Below are positions 24,932-37,520 of a stretch of 64,000 nt of DNA, in pieces. The first letter of the stretch is position 1, and each line of letters starts with the position of its first letter. Source of the stretch: Eulemur rufifrons (Eukaryota; Chordata; Mammalia; Primates; Lemuridae); contig NC_091002.1 of assembly GCF_041146395.1 (NCBI RefSeq), forward strand, positions 1,296,501 to 1,360,500, in the 5' to 3' direction. Position numbers and translations under genes: made by a program. The notes beneath the pieces were generated by a model that did not search any database, was not told the origin of the DNA, and saw nothing but the letters and a program-made list of their open reading frames with translations.

Positions 24932-25145
24932 AAGACTTTGTAATTGATCCCAGCTTTGCCACTTACCAGCCTGGTGACCTTGGAGTCCCAAAGTCTCTGT
25001 GCCTCAGTTTTTTTACCTGTAAAATGGGGCAAATTACAGAACCTACTCTATAAAGTTATTGTGGGGATTAAATGAGTTGAGCCATGAAAAGTGCTTCATA
25101 TAGTGCCTGGCACATAGTAGGTGCTCAGGAAATGATTATCAGCTA
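24932..25145 (+). repeat. MIR SINE, nearly complete
   Basis: 'ccagctttgccacttaccag', 'cctcagtttttttacctgta', 'ggggattaaatgagttgag' and 'gcctggcacatagtaggtgc' in order. Confidence 0.9.
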
Positions 25146-26179
25146 CTGCTACCTAGACTAACTGTATCATCATCAGAAAAGAAAAGAAATTAACACAGAG
25201 AAGGTCAACTGACTTGCTAGAGGCAGGAACTGGCACCAGACCCCAGGCCACTCCTTGGTTGACATGACTAATATGTCTTCTGCCATTTATTGGGAACCTC
25301 TGCCATTCGTGGGTCTATTTCAGGCACTGGGGTTTCTTCCCTCTGATCCCACAGCTGCCCTGCAAGGATGGTGTTATCACCAGGCCGTGACCCCAGCCCG
25401 CCCTTCTTCAGCCCCACGTGCCTCCGGATGCCACCTGCGCTCTGCTCTGTTGGGTCAGGTTCCAGGGGGCCAGGCTCAGAGGCTTGGGGCTGCCCCTCCT
25501 GCTCAGGCAGTGGGAAAAAAGCCTTTCCAACCAGGAGTCTTGGCTGCTGCCTGAGATGCGTAGTCATCAGACAGGTATGTTTTCCTTCCAGGCCCCTGAC
25601 TTTCTGCACCAGAGTCCCCCGGCCCCTCAGCACCTGTGCCCAGGTGGCTGGGAGGTCTGCGGCCCCAGGCAGCAACACATGGCAGGTACAGCTGGCCTGC
25701 AGGCTGTGTCCTTAAGACAGCAGCTGCTCCTCACCCCTCGGTGCCAGCTCCACCAAGGGGGATGGCAGCCCACACTCAGATCAGGAGAGAATGCCCGTTT
25801 GCCCAGACGGCTCCCCAGCACCCACCCTCTGCAGAACAGGGTATGAGGAAAGAGGAGAAGGCAGAGGGCCCTGGAGTCCCTGCAGGAGGGAGGACTCCTT
25901 TGTAGAGAGAGCCTGAGACTTTGGGTCAGGATTGCAACTGTTCATCTCCGCATCTTGCACTTGAGCCAGCACCTGAAGCTGGCAGGCGGGAGGCGTGCAC
26001 GGGCTTCGTGGCCCTTGGCAGAACCACTGCTCCCCTTGTTCAAGCCAGATGGCCCTTTTGATGGGGCCCCTCCAGCCTCCATGCTTTTGCTCCCGCTGAT
26101 CCCTCTGCCTGAGAAGCTCCCTGTGTCTCTGGCTGCTGTTGCGTCCTCCAGGAAGCCTAATCACACAACTGGGAAAAAC

Positions 26180-26300
26180 CGTGGATTTTGATTCAGACAC
26201 CCTGGGTGCAATGTCTGGCCCTCTCCACCTGCTGACTGTGTGACATCTGCTGAGTGACTTCACCTCTCTGGTCCTCAGTGTTCTCTTTGTGGAATGGTGG
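26180..26300 (+). repeat. MIR SINE fragment
   Basis: 'tggattttgattcagacacc' and 'cacctctctggtcctcagtg' match the MIR 5' and central parts. Confidence 0.7.
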
Positions 26301-27198
26301 GGCGGGGTGCACCTGACACAGTCAGAGTGCCTGTGTTGCGTGCAGTCTCCTCTTTAACCTGCCTGCCCCTCCAGACACCCTTGCCAGAGGGAATTTTGTT
26401 CCTCCTGTCACAGATAAGGCCCTGGAGCTTTGGGAAGTGAAGTCATTTGCCACAGTCCACACGTCTGGAAAGTGGCAGTGCTGGGATATAGACCCGTGCA
26501 TGCCTGTCTCTGACACTTGGCTGCAATCACGATTACTCCAGGCCATTGGCATGTAAAGGGGCTTGATGAAGAGCTGTCCCTACCCAGCTGTGAGGTGGAC
26601 GCAGGGGCGGCAGAGGGAGGTCGGTGACAGCCCGAGGCTGCGAGAAGCTGGGTTGGAGGATGCAGTTTCAGGGGCTGCACCAGGTGAGCCTCCAGGCATC
26701 ACAGCCCACAATGAGACTGAGCCCTGGACACAGGCAGGGAGGGAAACAGGGATCCTCATGCACCCACCCCCACCCCTGGGCTCCACCTGGCGTATCTGCC
26801 CCTATAAAACCCACAACCTGGAGGTGGAGGAGCGGCGTCCTGTGGCAGGCTGGCTCTGAAGGCGGAGGGAGGGCTGGGTTGACCGCATCCACCCAGTTCC
26901 TCCTTCCAGACACCCTAGCAGAGGCCGCCCTGACGGAGGTGAGGAGGAAAGGCGGGTGCGCAAACACAGCCGGTGCCCAGGCATTGGCGCGTCCTCTGCT
27001 CCCTTTCTTCTTTCTCGTAGACAGCGTTGCTCCTCCGGCTGTGGCCGTGGGGAAAGTGGCCTGGCTGGCTCAGGGTCAAAGCCAGCCTTGACCCACGACC
27101 GCATTGCCAGTTCCCAGTGCCACCTTCCCCTCCACTTTCTGCTAGAAGTGGAATAACAGCTCTCGCTCTTTCTCTCTCTCTCTTTTACCCTGGACTAG

Positions 27199-27300
27199 GG
27201 CTTGGTCATTGAGCGCCTGGGATGGAGACCCCTCCTCATTGGTGGCTTCGGGCTGATGGCCCTCTTCTTTGGGGCCCTCACCATCACGCTGACACTGCAG
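27199..27300 (+). CDS. SLC2A9: SLC2A9 exon C: GRR loop and TM8/TM9 region (reads GWR)
   Basis: This 102-nt exon (34 codons, phase 0 to 0) has acceptor ggactag and donor gtaaga. It begins GLVIERLG, continues [12 protein letters not shown] and ends ALTITLTLQ. It carries the cytoplasmic loop with the family signature E-x3-GRR followed by a transmembrane helix rich in Gly and Leu. The first Arg of GRR is Trp here (codon tgg, one CpG-type transition from cgg). Counted on the human long isoform this is position 380. Human R380W is a described loss-of-function allele in renal hypouricaemia, and the matching GLUT1 change R333W is also damaging. The rest of the exon is nearly identical to human. Frame and splice sites are intact. 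Confidence 0.96.
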
Positions 27301-30091
27301 GTAAGAGGATGTGCCTGTCACACCTTGAGAGCAGTGAGCACAGAGCTGGCCCCTGGCTTCACCACTGTGGGGGCTTTGGTGTGTAGGGTCGTACTGTGCA
27401 GACACCCTGACGGTACAGCCCACCCAGGGGGCGTCTCGGCTCTGAAGCTGCAGGCTGTGTCCTCAAGACATGGCTGCTGCAAGCCCTCGGGGAAGAGGGT
27501 TTGGAGATGGGTCCTTGGACTGGGGGATGAGTGCCCTGACTTCGGGCCCTGTCACTGCCGCTGGTGAGCTGTGTGATGGTCGAGATGCGTCCCCGCTCTG
27601 AGCCTCAGTTTCCTCACCTGTGGAGTAGAGGCACCTGCACTAGAGGACCCTAAGACGCTCCCCGCACTCGCATCCCCACAGGCGCTGGGCACTTTCCCAA
27701 TGGTCCTGTCGTTGCCTGGTGCTCGCCAGCAGGGGCTCTAGAGCCAGGCTGCCTGTTTCAGTCTGGCTTTTCCTTATGGCATGAAACTTTTGACAAGTCA
27801 CCCTCTCAGCTTCCTTCAGGGTCCCATCTCTGAAATGAGACAGTCGTCCTTATGTCCAGGGTGCTGTGAGGATTAGACAAGAAAGGCCCTGGGAGCCCTG
27901 GGAGCCAGTGCTCAGCGAGTGTGTGCTGCGTAGGAGGACAGCGAGATGCCTCGGCCTTATGAAATTGGCATTTTTTCCTTTTATGGAGATGAGGAAACTG
28001 AGGCATGAATATATACCGATAAGCTGCCCGTGGTGACGCAGCTAGACAATAGCAGCGCTGAGATTAGACCCCAGGACCCTGGGGCTCTGGCCCCTGCACT
28101 GCCCAGGTGACACAGCTAGACAATAGCAGGGCTGGGATTAGACCCCAGGACCCTGGGGCTCTGGCCCCCGCACTGCCCAGGTGACACAGCTAGACAATAG
28201 CAGGGCTGGGATTAGACCCCAGGACCCTGGGGCTCTGCCCCCCGCGCTGCCCAGGGCGGCTGCACTGGCGGAGCGCTCCCTCCGTGTCTCAAACGGGTCT
28301 CGACCCTGTGGGACGCAGGAAGCACGGGGACAGCAGTCAACCAATCTCTGCATTTTTAAAAAAATGAACCTTAAAAATGACAGTCGCATGTGCTGACCAT
28401 CTGCCAGCTGTCTTAATGCCCCGGACATTTCTAGAAAAAGGCAACATTAGCATGGCGGCGTGTGATGGATAAGAGCATTTCCTTCAAAGAGGGGTGCTGG
28501 CGGCTTGCTGACGGGCAGGGGGCAGGACCATCTCCCTCAGGGACCCCGTGCTAGCAGACATGATCTTCCCCCACGGCCAGGCCCGAGGCTGTCCTGAGCA
28601 GGGTGGCTTTGCGGTCCCCTTGGACCTCCAAGGTTCTGAGAATGCCAGCAGGGTAATGTCCAGGACACTGCCTTCTGCAACTTGTGTCGGACGTTTGACA
28701 GGGCTGTGCAGACCCTGGAGATGCCCTCTGACCTTGCTTCACAAGGTTTCAGAGCTCTTCCCTCCCTGGCCTGCCCTTGTCTGCCCCAGTACCCCACACC
28801 CTGCCCCCGGCAGCTCCCCGCGGTGCCTGGCTCTTTCCTCTCCAAGGGCCCTCCTTTGCCCATCTAGCTTCTTGCTTCCCTGACTTAGGAAGCCGCAGAT
28901 ACTCTTAGATACCTCTTCCTCCAGGAAGTCTTCCTTGCTTGTAAGTTCGGGGAGGTGCCCTCTTCTGTGTTCCCATACACCCCATGGGGAGCCTGTGAGA
29001 TCACTTATCACAGAGCACTAATGCTCACTGTTGCCTCGTCCCTCTCTCTCTCAACAGACAGTGAGTTGTGAAGGGTGAGGGTCACTCCTGTCTCACACCT
29101 GCATTCCCACCTCCCCGGGCGTGGCCAGAAGATGTTCAGACCATCAGCTGGGTGGAGGGGAGGGTGCATGGCCTGGTACAAAAGTGAGCCTCGCAGTCCA
29201 CAGGGGCCCACAAAGCTCTGCTCAGCCCTGAGAACTCCTGAAGCAAGAGCTGATGGGCTTTGGCACAGACAGGGGCAGGAGCTCCCTGTTGCTCTCCCCT
29301 GGCCCCCCTGCCCTCCACTCTGAACTGTTCCAGCTCACCCTGCAGCAGCCCTCTCACGCCTCTGTGCCCTGGTCCATGCCGAGCCCTCTGCTGGAAGCCT
29401 TTCCTTTCATTTCCCACTGGGCTGGCTCCAGCTCAGCCTGCAGAGGTGAGCACAGTCTCTTCCCTTCCCTGCACCTCTCCAGACAGGGCCAGGTGGCCCC
29501 TCTTGGGGCAGCCCCAGAACCTCCGCACATGCTCACCATGTCTCAGAACTGGTGACACCATGTTCTAACACTCAGCCATCCAGCCTGCTAGAGCAGGAGC
29601 AATCCCCAAATACCCTTCTGCATCCAGCACCCAGCCACCCCCTAGATGAGTGACGGTCCCTCCAGACACATTCCATGAAATGAATTAACTCATGTCATAC
29701 CTTGTAGGATGGCAGGGGTGCAATATGGTGCTTTATGTAATAATGCTGATAACTAAGAAAAAAAATTTAAATGTGATAATGCCTGCAAAAACTTCTCATA
29801 TTGCCTGCTTGAAACTAAGCATTTGATCAGTGAGAATTATTCATTTATTCACCACTGCCCATATGCTGGGACTATGCTAACCTCTTCACAACATGTCTGT
29901 AAAATCAGTAGATGGAATGATTGAGGGGTTAGCATTGTTCCTGTGCTATAGATGCTGAAACTGGGGTCCAGGGACATAAAGTGGCCTGTCCAAGGTCAGG
30001 AAGATGGGTGAGGAGGAGCTGGGGTGGTAAACCCCAGCCCTCTGGACACACCACTGCCTCCTCACCTGCCCGTGTCCCTGTTCTCTTGCAG
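27301..30091 (+). other. SLC2A9 intron between exons C and D
   Basis: 2.8 kb with canonical ends. It has MIR pieces at about 27525-27660 and 27725-27940 and the 74-bp triplication at 28039-28253. About 28260-30090 shows no repeat or exon that I recognise. Confidence 0.85.
28039..28253. repeat. 74-bp tandem triplication
   Basis: Units start cagctagacaatagcag at 28039, 28113 and 28187, with only a few mismatches between copies. The last copy is slightly short. The unit resembles the L2/MIR tail, so it looks like local amplification of an old repeat end. Confidence 0.95.
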
Positions 30092-30167
30092 GACCATGCA
30101 CTCTGGGTCCCCTACCTGAGCATCCTGTGCATTCTGGCCATCATCGGCTCCTTCTGCAGCGGGCCAG
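30092..30167 (+). CDS. SLC2A9: SLC2A9 exon D: TM9/TM10 segment
   Basis: This 76-nt exon starts in phase 0 after acceptor ctcttgcag and ends with one base of a Gly codon before donor gtaagg. It encodes [21 protein letters not shown] and CSGP plus the first base of the next Gly. This is a hydrophobic transmembrane segment leading into the GPG turn typical of GLUT TM10. Differences from human include Pro-to-Leu in DHAPW and Val-Gly to Leu-Cys in the helix. The Pro of VPY, the site of human P412R, is kept. The frame is open and both splice sites are canonical. Confidence 0.96.
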
Positions 30168-31637
30168 GTAAGGTGCCCTTTTCCTCACCACCCCACCCAG
30201 GGGCTCCTGGCACCCCCAGGTCGGGGGCTCTCCTTGTACAGACGGGGAGCCCAGAGCCCAGAAAGAAGCAAACCCTGGCAGGGGGAGAGAAGTACCCACC
30301 TCCCCTCGGGCCCTAGTTAAGTGCAGCTGCCTGCGTCACTCCCTCCCGCGATGACAGGTCATGTGCTCACCCAGAGATGAGTGGACGGCAACAGGAGCAG
30401 CAGAGCAGTGACAGCTCCCACTCGGGACAGCTGTGAGCCAGACACGAATCGAAGATTATCGAGTTCCATTCTGTGCCTGTGGAGCAGCTGCAGGCCAGTG
30501 TGACAGGTATAATGACAGTGGTGATGTCTGAGGTTTATTGATCATTGATTTTGTGCTACACTTGGCTAAGAACTTGACTTATGTGAACTCATTTAAGCCT
30601 TGTGACAGTTCTACAGAAGGCACAGATGGGAGGCAAACTTGATGTGTGGGAGCTTATTTAAGGCTCAGGACAGGTCGAGAGAGGGCAGAGACAGGAGAGG
30701 ACCTGCATGAGTGAGGAGGTGACGGAGCTGCCTGATGCCCAGGCCCAGGCCCCTGACTGCCACCGTACATAGCAGCAGTGTGAACGTGAAGCCTGGAGGA
30801 GTCAGAGCCTTAGTTTACCCAGCACTCGCTTCTGGCCCCAGCTCTGCCATTTCCTAGCCATGGGTCAGTGGGAAAGATCTCTCCTCTTAATGGGCCTCAG
30901 TTTCCTCACCTGTAGAGTGGTGAGGGTGGAATGAGACTGAGGGCCCCGGCCCTGTGTCTGCATCCAGCAAGGGCTACCACCAGGGCTGAAGCAGGACTGA
31001 GGAGGTGCGCCCAGGGCGGGCCTGACATGGCCACGCACCCTCTCCCTGGGACGATGTTCCTGGCGCGTCTCTGTTTCCAGTTTCTCTGTCGGAAACAACA
31101 CTGAGTTGCTATCAGAACAAGTGGACCAAACTTCTGTCTCTCCCTTTGCATTGCTGGTTCCCCTGGGCTGTCACATCCCAGGTTCCATCACGTTTGTGAA
31201 AGACAAGCATTTGTCCCCATCCAGGTACCAGGGCGCTGCAGTGAGATGGCAGAGTGGGCCGTGAACGAGTGCGGAGGGCACTGCGCACACACGCACACCG
31301 TGCTGGGCGCAGGCTCAGGATGGCGCAGGAAAAAGCCACCCCCCAGGCAGGGCAGTGAGTCAGCAGGAGGCTGAACAAGCAGCACGTGTTGCAAAGAGCA
31401 GTGGATGTGCCGGGGTGAGTGTGTTTAGTCCCACAGGGTGTCAGCATCACCAGCTCGAGGGGCAGCATCGCACCAGCGCCCCGAGGCACCCAGCCATGGC
31501 CCTGTGCTAGCCTGGGACACGGGGAGCAAACCCGGCAGAGGCAATCTCTGCTTTCACGGGGCTGCCACTGATGCGGAGGTCCCCTCTGAGATGTCACCTG
31601 CTCAGTGAGGCCTCTCCTGACCACCTAATCTAAAATC

Positions 31638-31993
31638 AACACACACACACATATACACACCCATTCACACATACACACACATACAGACACACGTGTACAT
31701 ATATATCCATACACACATATACATATACACAATATACACATACATGTATACTATATACATACACATGCATATACATACACCCATATACATATACATGCAT
31801 ATACATATACTATATACACATACACACGTATACATATGCATACACAGACACATACACACATATACACACCCATTCACACATACACATACAGACACAGGTG
31901 CACATATATATCCATACACACATACACATGTATATCCATACACATATACACACATACACTTATACCATATGCACATACACACGAATACACATG

Positions 31994-32026
<33 letters not shown>

Positions 32027-32027
32027 C
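31638..32027. repeat. CA/TACA-rich simple repeat with internal 209-bp duplication
   Basis: Alternating acacac and atacat blocks with no stop on several frames. The segment near 31649-31738 recurs at about 31857-31950 with the same 'cccattcacacatacaca' and 'catatatatccatacacac' landmarks. Confidence 0.93.
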
Positions 32028-32094
32028 CTCTGTCGCATCATCCTTCACAGCACTGCTCTCTGGCTCATCTATTTCTTGCATACTCATTTGTTTA

Positions 32095-32226
32095 ATGCAG
32101 AGTTGGGAAGATTTTTTCTATAAAGATCCAGGTATAAGTATTTTTTGCTGTGCAGGCCACACACACGCTGTCGCAACTCCTCGCCTCTACCGTGGGTGTG
32201 TGAGCACAGCCATAGACGGTGACAAC
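32095..32226 (-). mobile_element. hAT-type DNA transposon remnant
   Basis: 'tgctgtgcaggccacacac', 'ctgtcgcaactcctcgcctc' and 'gagcacagccatagacg' match the reverse strand of the family at 57022-57195. Confidence 0.65.
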
Positions 32227-32343
32227 GCACCGTGCTCCAGGAGGACTGTGCTCACAGGAGCAGGCAGTGGGCCCTGTGTGGCCTCTCGGCCACCGCCTGT
32301 GTTTAGAGTGTGTCCCCCGCCAGCTAGAAAATCAGTGCCATGA

Positions 32344-32770
<427 letters not shown>

Positions 32771-33604
32771 AAATGCTTGTGAAGGAGTAAATGAAATAAC
32801 TGAGGAAAGGGCTGGGAAGGGAAGATGTGTGCTTCTGTGAGCACTGATAATAACTAACGTTTCTGACAATAGCTAACATTTAGTAAGCCCTTACTATGTG
32901 CCAGACCCTGTTTTAAGTGCTTTAATTTTCACAAAAATATGCGTGAATATCAGATAACACAGAGTCAGATTGCCAAATTAAAATCACAAAAACCTGAGAT
33001 CTTATCCAGAATCAAACTTCTACTAATCACAGGATACAGGTCATCACAAAACACAGGTGAAGTGTGAAGCCATCAGGACAGCGCCCCAGTTCTTCCTCAC
33101 CTCATTAGGGTTCGCCATGGTCCAGACTTAACACACCAGGGCTCTAGAAAGGACACCCAGCCCATCGCTTCCTCGAAAGCAGCTGTTTGCCTCATTCCAT
33201 ACTGGGCTCGTTACGTAGCTGGCGCTGACACTTTCCAGCAGGCTGTCCCCATAGCTACACAGGCCAGTGTACGCAGGCAGGTGTGTCCCACTAAGGGCAC
33301 TGTACACATGCGGACTCTCCCTTATCTTTCTGCTGGTAAATACCATCACGAGGTCGGATTGGCAAGTTTACGTGGAGAATGGACAAGGTCATTTTGCTCT
33401 TTGGTTCCTCTCTCTCTCTCTCTCTGTCCCAGCAGATATGCCATGGCTTATAGATCAGCTATTGATCTCTTCCTCCCCAAACTAATCATATCCCCACTTT
33501 ATAGATGAGGGAAGGAGCTGGGTCAGCAGACAGCAAGGCCTTAGCTGCCAGGCCAGGGGTCGGGGCAGGAGGCCAGGCCCTGCAGGCAGATTAAACTAGT
33601 CGCC

Positions 33605-33923
33605 TGCCGAGCGCGGTGGCTCACGCCTGTAATCCTAACACTCTGGGAGGCCAAGGCGGGAGGATTCCTTGAGGTCAGGAGTTCTAGACCAGCCTGAGCA
33701 AGAGTGAGACACCGTCTCTACTAAAAATAGAAAAAAATTAGCCAGGCATGGTGGTGCACAGCTCTAGTCCCAGCTACTCGGGAGGCTGAGGCAAGAGGAT
33801 CGCTTGAGCCCAGGAGTTTGAGGTTGCTGTGAGCTAGGCCGACAACATGGCACTTTAGCCCAGGCAACAGATCAAGACTCTGTCTCAAAAAAATACATAA
33901 AAATTAAAAAAAAAAAAAAAAAA
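33605..33923 (+). mobile_element. Strepsirrhine-type Alu, sense, with TSD
   Basis: 'aatcctaacactctgggagg' and 'gtgagctaggccgacaac', with an A-rich tail. TSD aaactagtcgcc at 33593-33604, with one mismatch in the copy at 33924-33935. Confidence 0.94.
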
Positions 33924-34641
33924 AAACTAGTCACCAAATCATGAGCCAACTGATCTGAAGTCCTAGCACGGTGCCTAGGCAGGTGTGGGCACCAGGACAT
34001 TTCTGCTCGTTGAATGAATGAACAAGTGAATAAATGAGAGAAAGATCCCTATCCCCGGCCGTGGCCTCCACCCAACTGCACTAAATAGCCCAGAGCCTAG
34101 GTGGGAGTCAATTAGCCGACTCATTCCCACTCAGAAGCCAGGAAATTGTGTGCAAAGCAGAATGACAAATGAATTTCTAACTTTCCCGACCAAGCAGAAA
34201 TTATTGCATTGAAGAAATAGGTATATACATATTAAAATACTTAGAGCTATAAATTAAGAGACATATCCTAACACCAAATCAGTGTGTAGTCATAAGTTTG
34301 GAAAACTTGTTTAATGAAAATTAAATGGAATGTCTCACAAACCCAGATAAAAAAATATAGCAGTCATTGCTGAGGACACAGCAATCTCTCTAAAATCAAC
34401 TTATACAGAAGGTGAGATTTAACTGCAGCATTACTAGTATGACTCTCAGCAGTCCCCACCTAGAAACAAAGATCCAGCCTCCACCCGTTACCACACAGGA
34501 TTTTAGGGAAACGACTTACGAGATGAGCTGTCTAAAACAACCCTGTAACTCCAAACTATTATATAGATTTGAAATTTGGTCTGGGTCCAGCAGGAAACAA
34601 GAGGTACAGTCAGCGAGGATTTTAAGGTAGTTGCATAAAAG

Positions 34642-34685
34642 GTTTTCTTCTTTTCTTTCTTTCTTTCTTTCTTTTTTTTTTTTTT
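34642..34685. repeat. TTTC/T-rich microsatellite
   Basis: About six ctttctttc units run into a T tract. Confidence 0.9.
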
Positions 34686-36479
34686 ATGAATGGTTTTCTT
34701 ACAAGCAGGGATAGGGAACTGGCAGAGGAGATGGAAGCCCCCAGGGACTAGCAACAGTGAGAAGCTGCCACCACCCCCAGGGCTAAACTAATTTTCATTA
34801 AAGTTAATTTCTCCCTAACGAGAAAAGAAACACTGAGAAATAAGATTCTGCGAGGCAGGCTGAGCTTCGCAGTTCCACAAACCACTGTGATGTTTGAGGT
34901 TTCTTGCCGCCACTCGCCAAGAACCAGTTTTTGCCCTGTTGGGAATGCAAGGTGGAGATTCATTTCTGCTTTTATCAAAAACTATTTTGAGGTTCTGAGA
35001 ACTGAACCTGCAAATTCAACAATGTGACATGCTCTTGCCAGTGGCTTTGTTGGGTGCCCCATATCGGACCTCCACTCTGACGTCATTTCATGGGGCAATT
35101 GCCAGGGCCGATACAGGTTAAGTCAGTAACTCCATAGTTAGTGCCTTCAGCCCTAGGACCACAAAGAGGTGTAAGAAAGGTCCCAACCAGGATCTGGGAG
35201 TCCAGCTTTCAAGTAAAGAAAAGGAAGAGGTAGCCACTGGCTCTATCCAGGAGGATAGAAATGGATAGGGGAAGTTGAGGCTCAGAGAGGTTAAGAGCTA
35301 TACCTAAGTCACACAGCAGTGAGCCAGGATTCCAGTTCATATCAGTCTGACTCCGTAGCCTGAGTTCTTCAGGTCTACAACAGGCTACTAAGGTAAAGGC
35401 AGGTCCTAGGTACCATGGAAGCACAGAGGGGATGCGTAGCTGGGTGAGTGGATGTCAGGTTACCTAGAGGAGATAAAAGTTTGACTAACACCTGCATGTT
35501 GAGTCAGAGCAAGCGATGCCACCAAGTACAGGTTCTCAGGGTGTGCACTGCACAAGGAGGTGTGCTAAAGACGCATCATCCCTATCTTAGTTACCGACAT
35601 ATGAGAACATGGGCACCAAAGTAGAGGTTTGAGATCCCCTGGCCAGGTTCTGACACAACAGGGCTGTGCTGTCTCTACATCAACCCCCAGGCAAACACAG
35701 TCACGCACACAGTTATGAATGCATGTCCCCCACACACTCGTCCACACACACATGCACGTACACACGTGTGCAAGCCAGTGTGCAGTGTGCCCTGAGGTTC
35801 CTTTCTATCCCACCCGCAGGGATCTGACTCCCATGCTCTGCATGGTTCCAAATGTGGCATTGGTGCCCTCCTTTGGGGGATGGCAGGGAGCATGGGTGTG
35901 CCCTGCGCATGGCTGAGGTGAGCGGACCACAGCAGGGTGTGTACGTGCACTCCCAAGGCCTCTGCCACCTGCTTGGGCATCTGGAGAACCTCCCTGGCAA
36001 GGCCAAGCTGGGCCACAGGGTGTGATTGTTCCCTTTATACAGTGATATACCAATATGGGAAGTGTTTTATTTGAGGAAGGGGCACATTTTCTAATGAGCG
36101 AAAGTGCCATTTGTGGTAACAATGGTCCTGGAGCTGGCCAGCTGACAGGAAAAGGAGGAACATCAGAGTAACGGACAGATGTCAGCGATGTGCACTGAAA
36201 AACCTGAGAATCCAAGCGGAGAGCAGTTCTGGAGTAAAGGGGCTCGGAGGTCAGGATGCAGGGAAAGCCATGGCCATGTCATCGTGGGCCTCACAGGCTG
36301 AAACCATTAGACTTTGTCCTCATGGAAGTGGGCAGCCACTAAAGAGTTTTCAGCTGGAATGTAGCATTAGCAGACCCGTGTTTAAAATGTCTACTGGGGA
36401 AGGAGTACATTGGAAGTAACATGTGGAAGATGGGAGCGGCCTGTTAAGAGTGAATTCAGGGAGCTCACTGAGGAATTTG

Positions 36480-36900
36480 TATCAGTTAGCTACCACTGTT
36501 AACAAATAACCCCAAAACCTAGCGGATTAAACAACAGCCAGTTATTATTTTGCTCCCAGGTGTCCGGGTCGACATGGCAGATCTGCTCTTCTGGACCAGA
36601 CACTGGGATCTCCACTAGACACCCTCCGTCTGCATCAGGCTGGCAGGTTGGCCGGGCACCAGCTAGTGTAAGGTGGCCTCACTCATTGGTCTGGCATTGA
36701 GAAGGGTGACTTGGCCACATGTCTGTCACCCTCCAGCAGGCTAGTCTGGGATTGTTTACGTGATGGTAGCAAAGTTGCAAGAGAAGAACAGGAAATGTGC
36801 AAAATTGTCTGAGGTCCAGGCTTGGAACTCCATGTCACTTGCGTTCCATTCTCTCAGCCAAAACAAGTCACAAGGCTGCCCAAGAATTAAGGAGTGAAAG
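36480..36900 (-). mobile_element. Possible old MaLR LTR, antisense
   Basis: 'atcagttagctaccactgtt', 'aataaccccaaaacctagcg' and 'gattaaacaacag' resemble the antisense end of an old MaLR-type LTR. The rest is too diverged to assign. Confidence 0.35.
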
Positions 36901-37129
36901 AAGAGAGTTTGCCTCTCAGAGGAGGGGCTGCCTAGAACTGTGGCTATTCGCTCATCTCCCCAGAAGTTATGACCATAGAATTAGCAAGAGATGACAATTA
37001 TGGGCTCTCATTATAGAGAGAAGTATATGTCCTCATATATACTCCCACGATTAGTGTGAATCGAATAAGAGCAATACTTGATGTATCGCCAAGTGGTGCG
37101 GTCTGCCTGGGTGTGTCAGGCGAGAGTTC

Positions 37130-37520
37130 GGGAGGAGAAAATACTTGGTGCTGGTCTGGGAAGATGAGCAGCAAGTGCGAGGATGGCGGAGGAGCACAGG
37201 AGCCCGAGGCCGGGCGCGAGGCTGGGCGCCTGGCGGGGCCAGCAGCTGACAGGACTGCACAGGTAGGCGGAAGGCAGGACACAGAAGGCCCTAACGTTTA
37301 GAATTGTCCTGAAGCCGGTGGGAAGCGACTGCTGGGTTTGGCCAGATCTGCATGTCCGAGTCCATTCTGCAAGCCGGGTGAGACGGGAGCTGAGACTGAG
37401 ACCTGAGGCTCAAAACCACGCCCGTCCCTCCTGCCGCTCAGCCTCCCACTCCCCCCTGGGAACGCGGGACCCCCACTCGCGCCGCTCCCCCCGCGCGTTG
37501 CTGCGGGAGGCAGGTGACAT
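37130..37520 (+). other. CpG-rich pocket within intron
   Basis: Two CpG-dense blocks (about 37175-37250 and 37415-37505) within AT-richer intron. The first contains an ATG with a short open frame ending at a possible donor 'cacag|gtaggc' (37258-37267). I do not recognise a product. It could be a small CpG island or chance. Confidence 0.35.

Noticed and set aside
31665..32343. Long frames in both directions made of alternating Thr/His/Ile or Val/Cys/Tyr
   Set aside because: Produced by the CA/TACA simple repeat.
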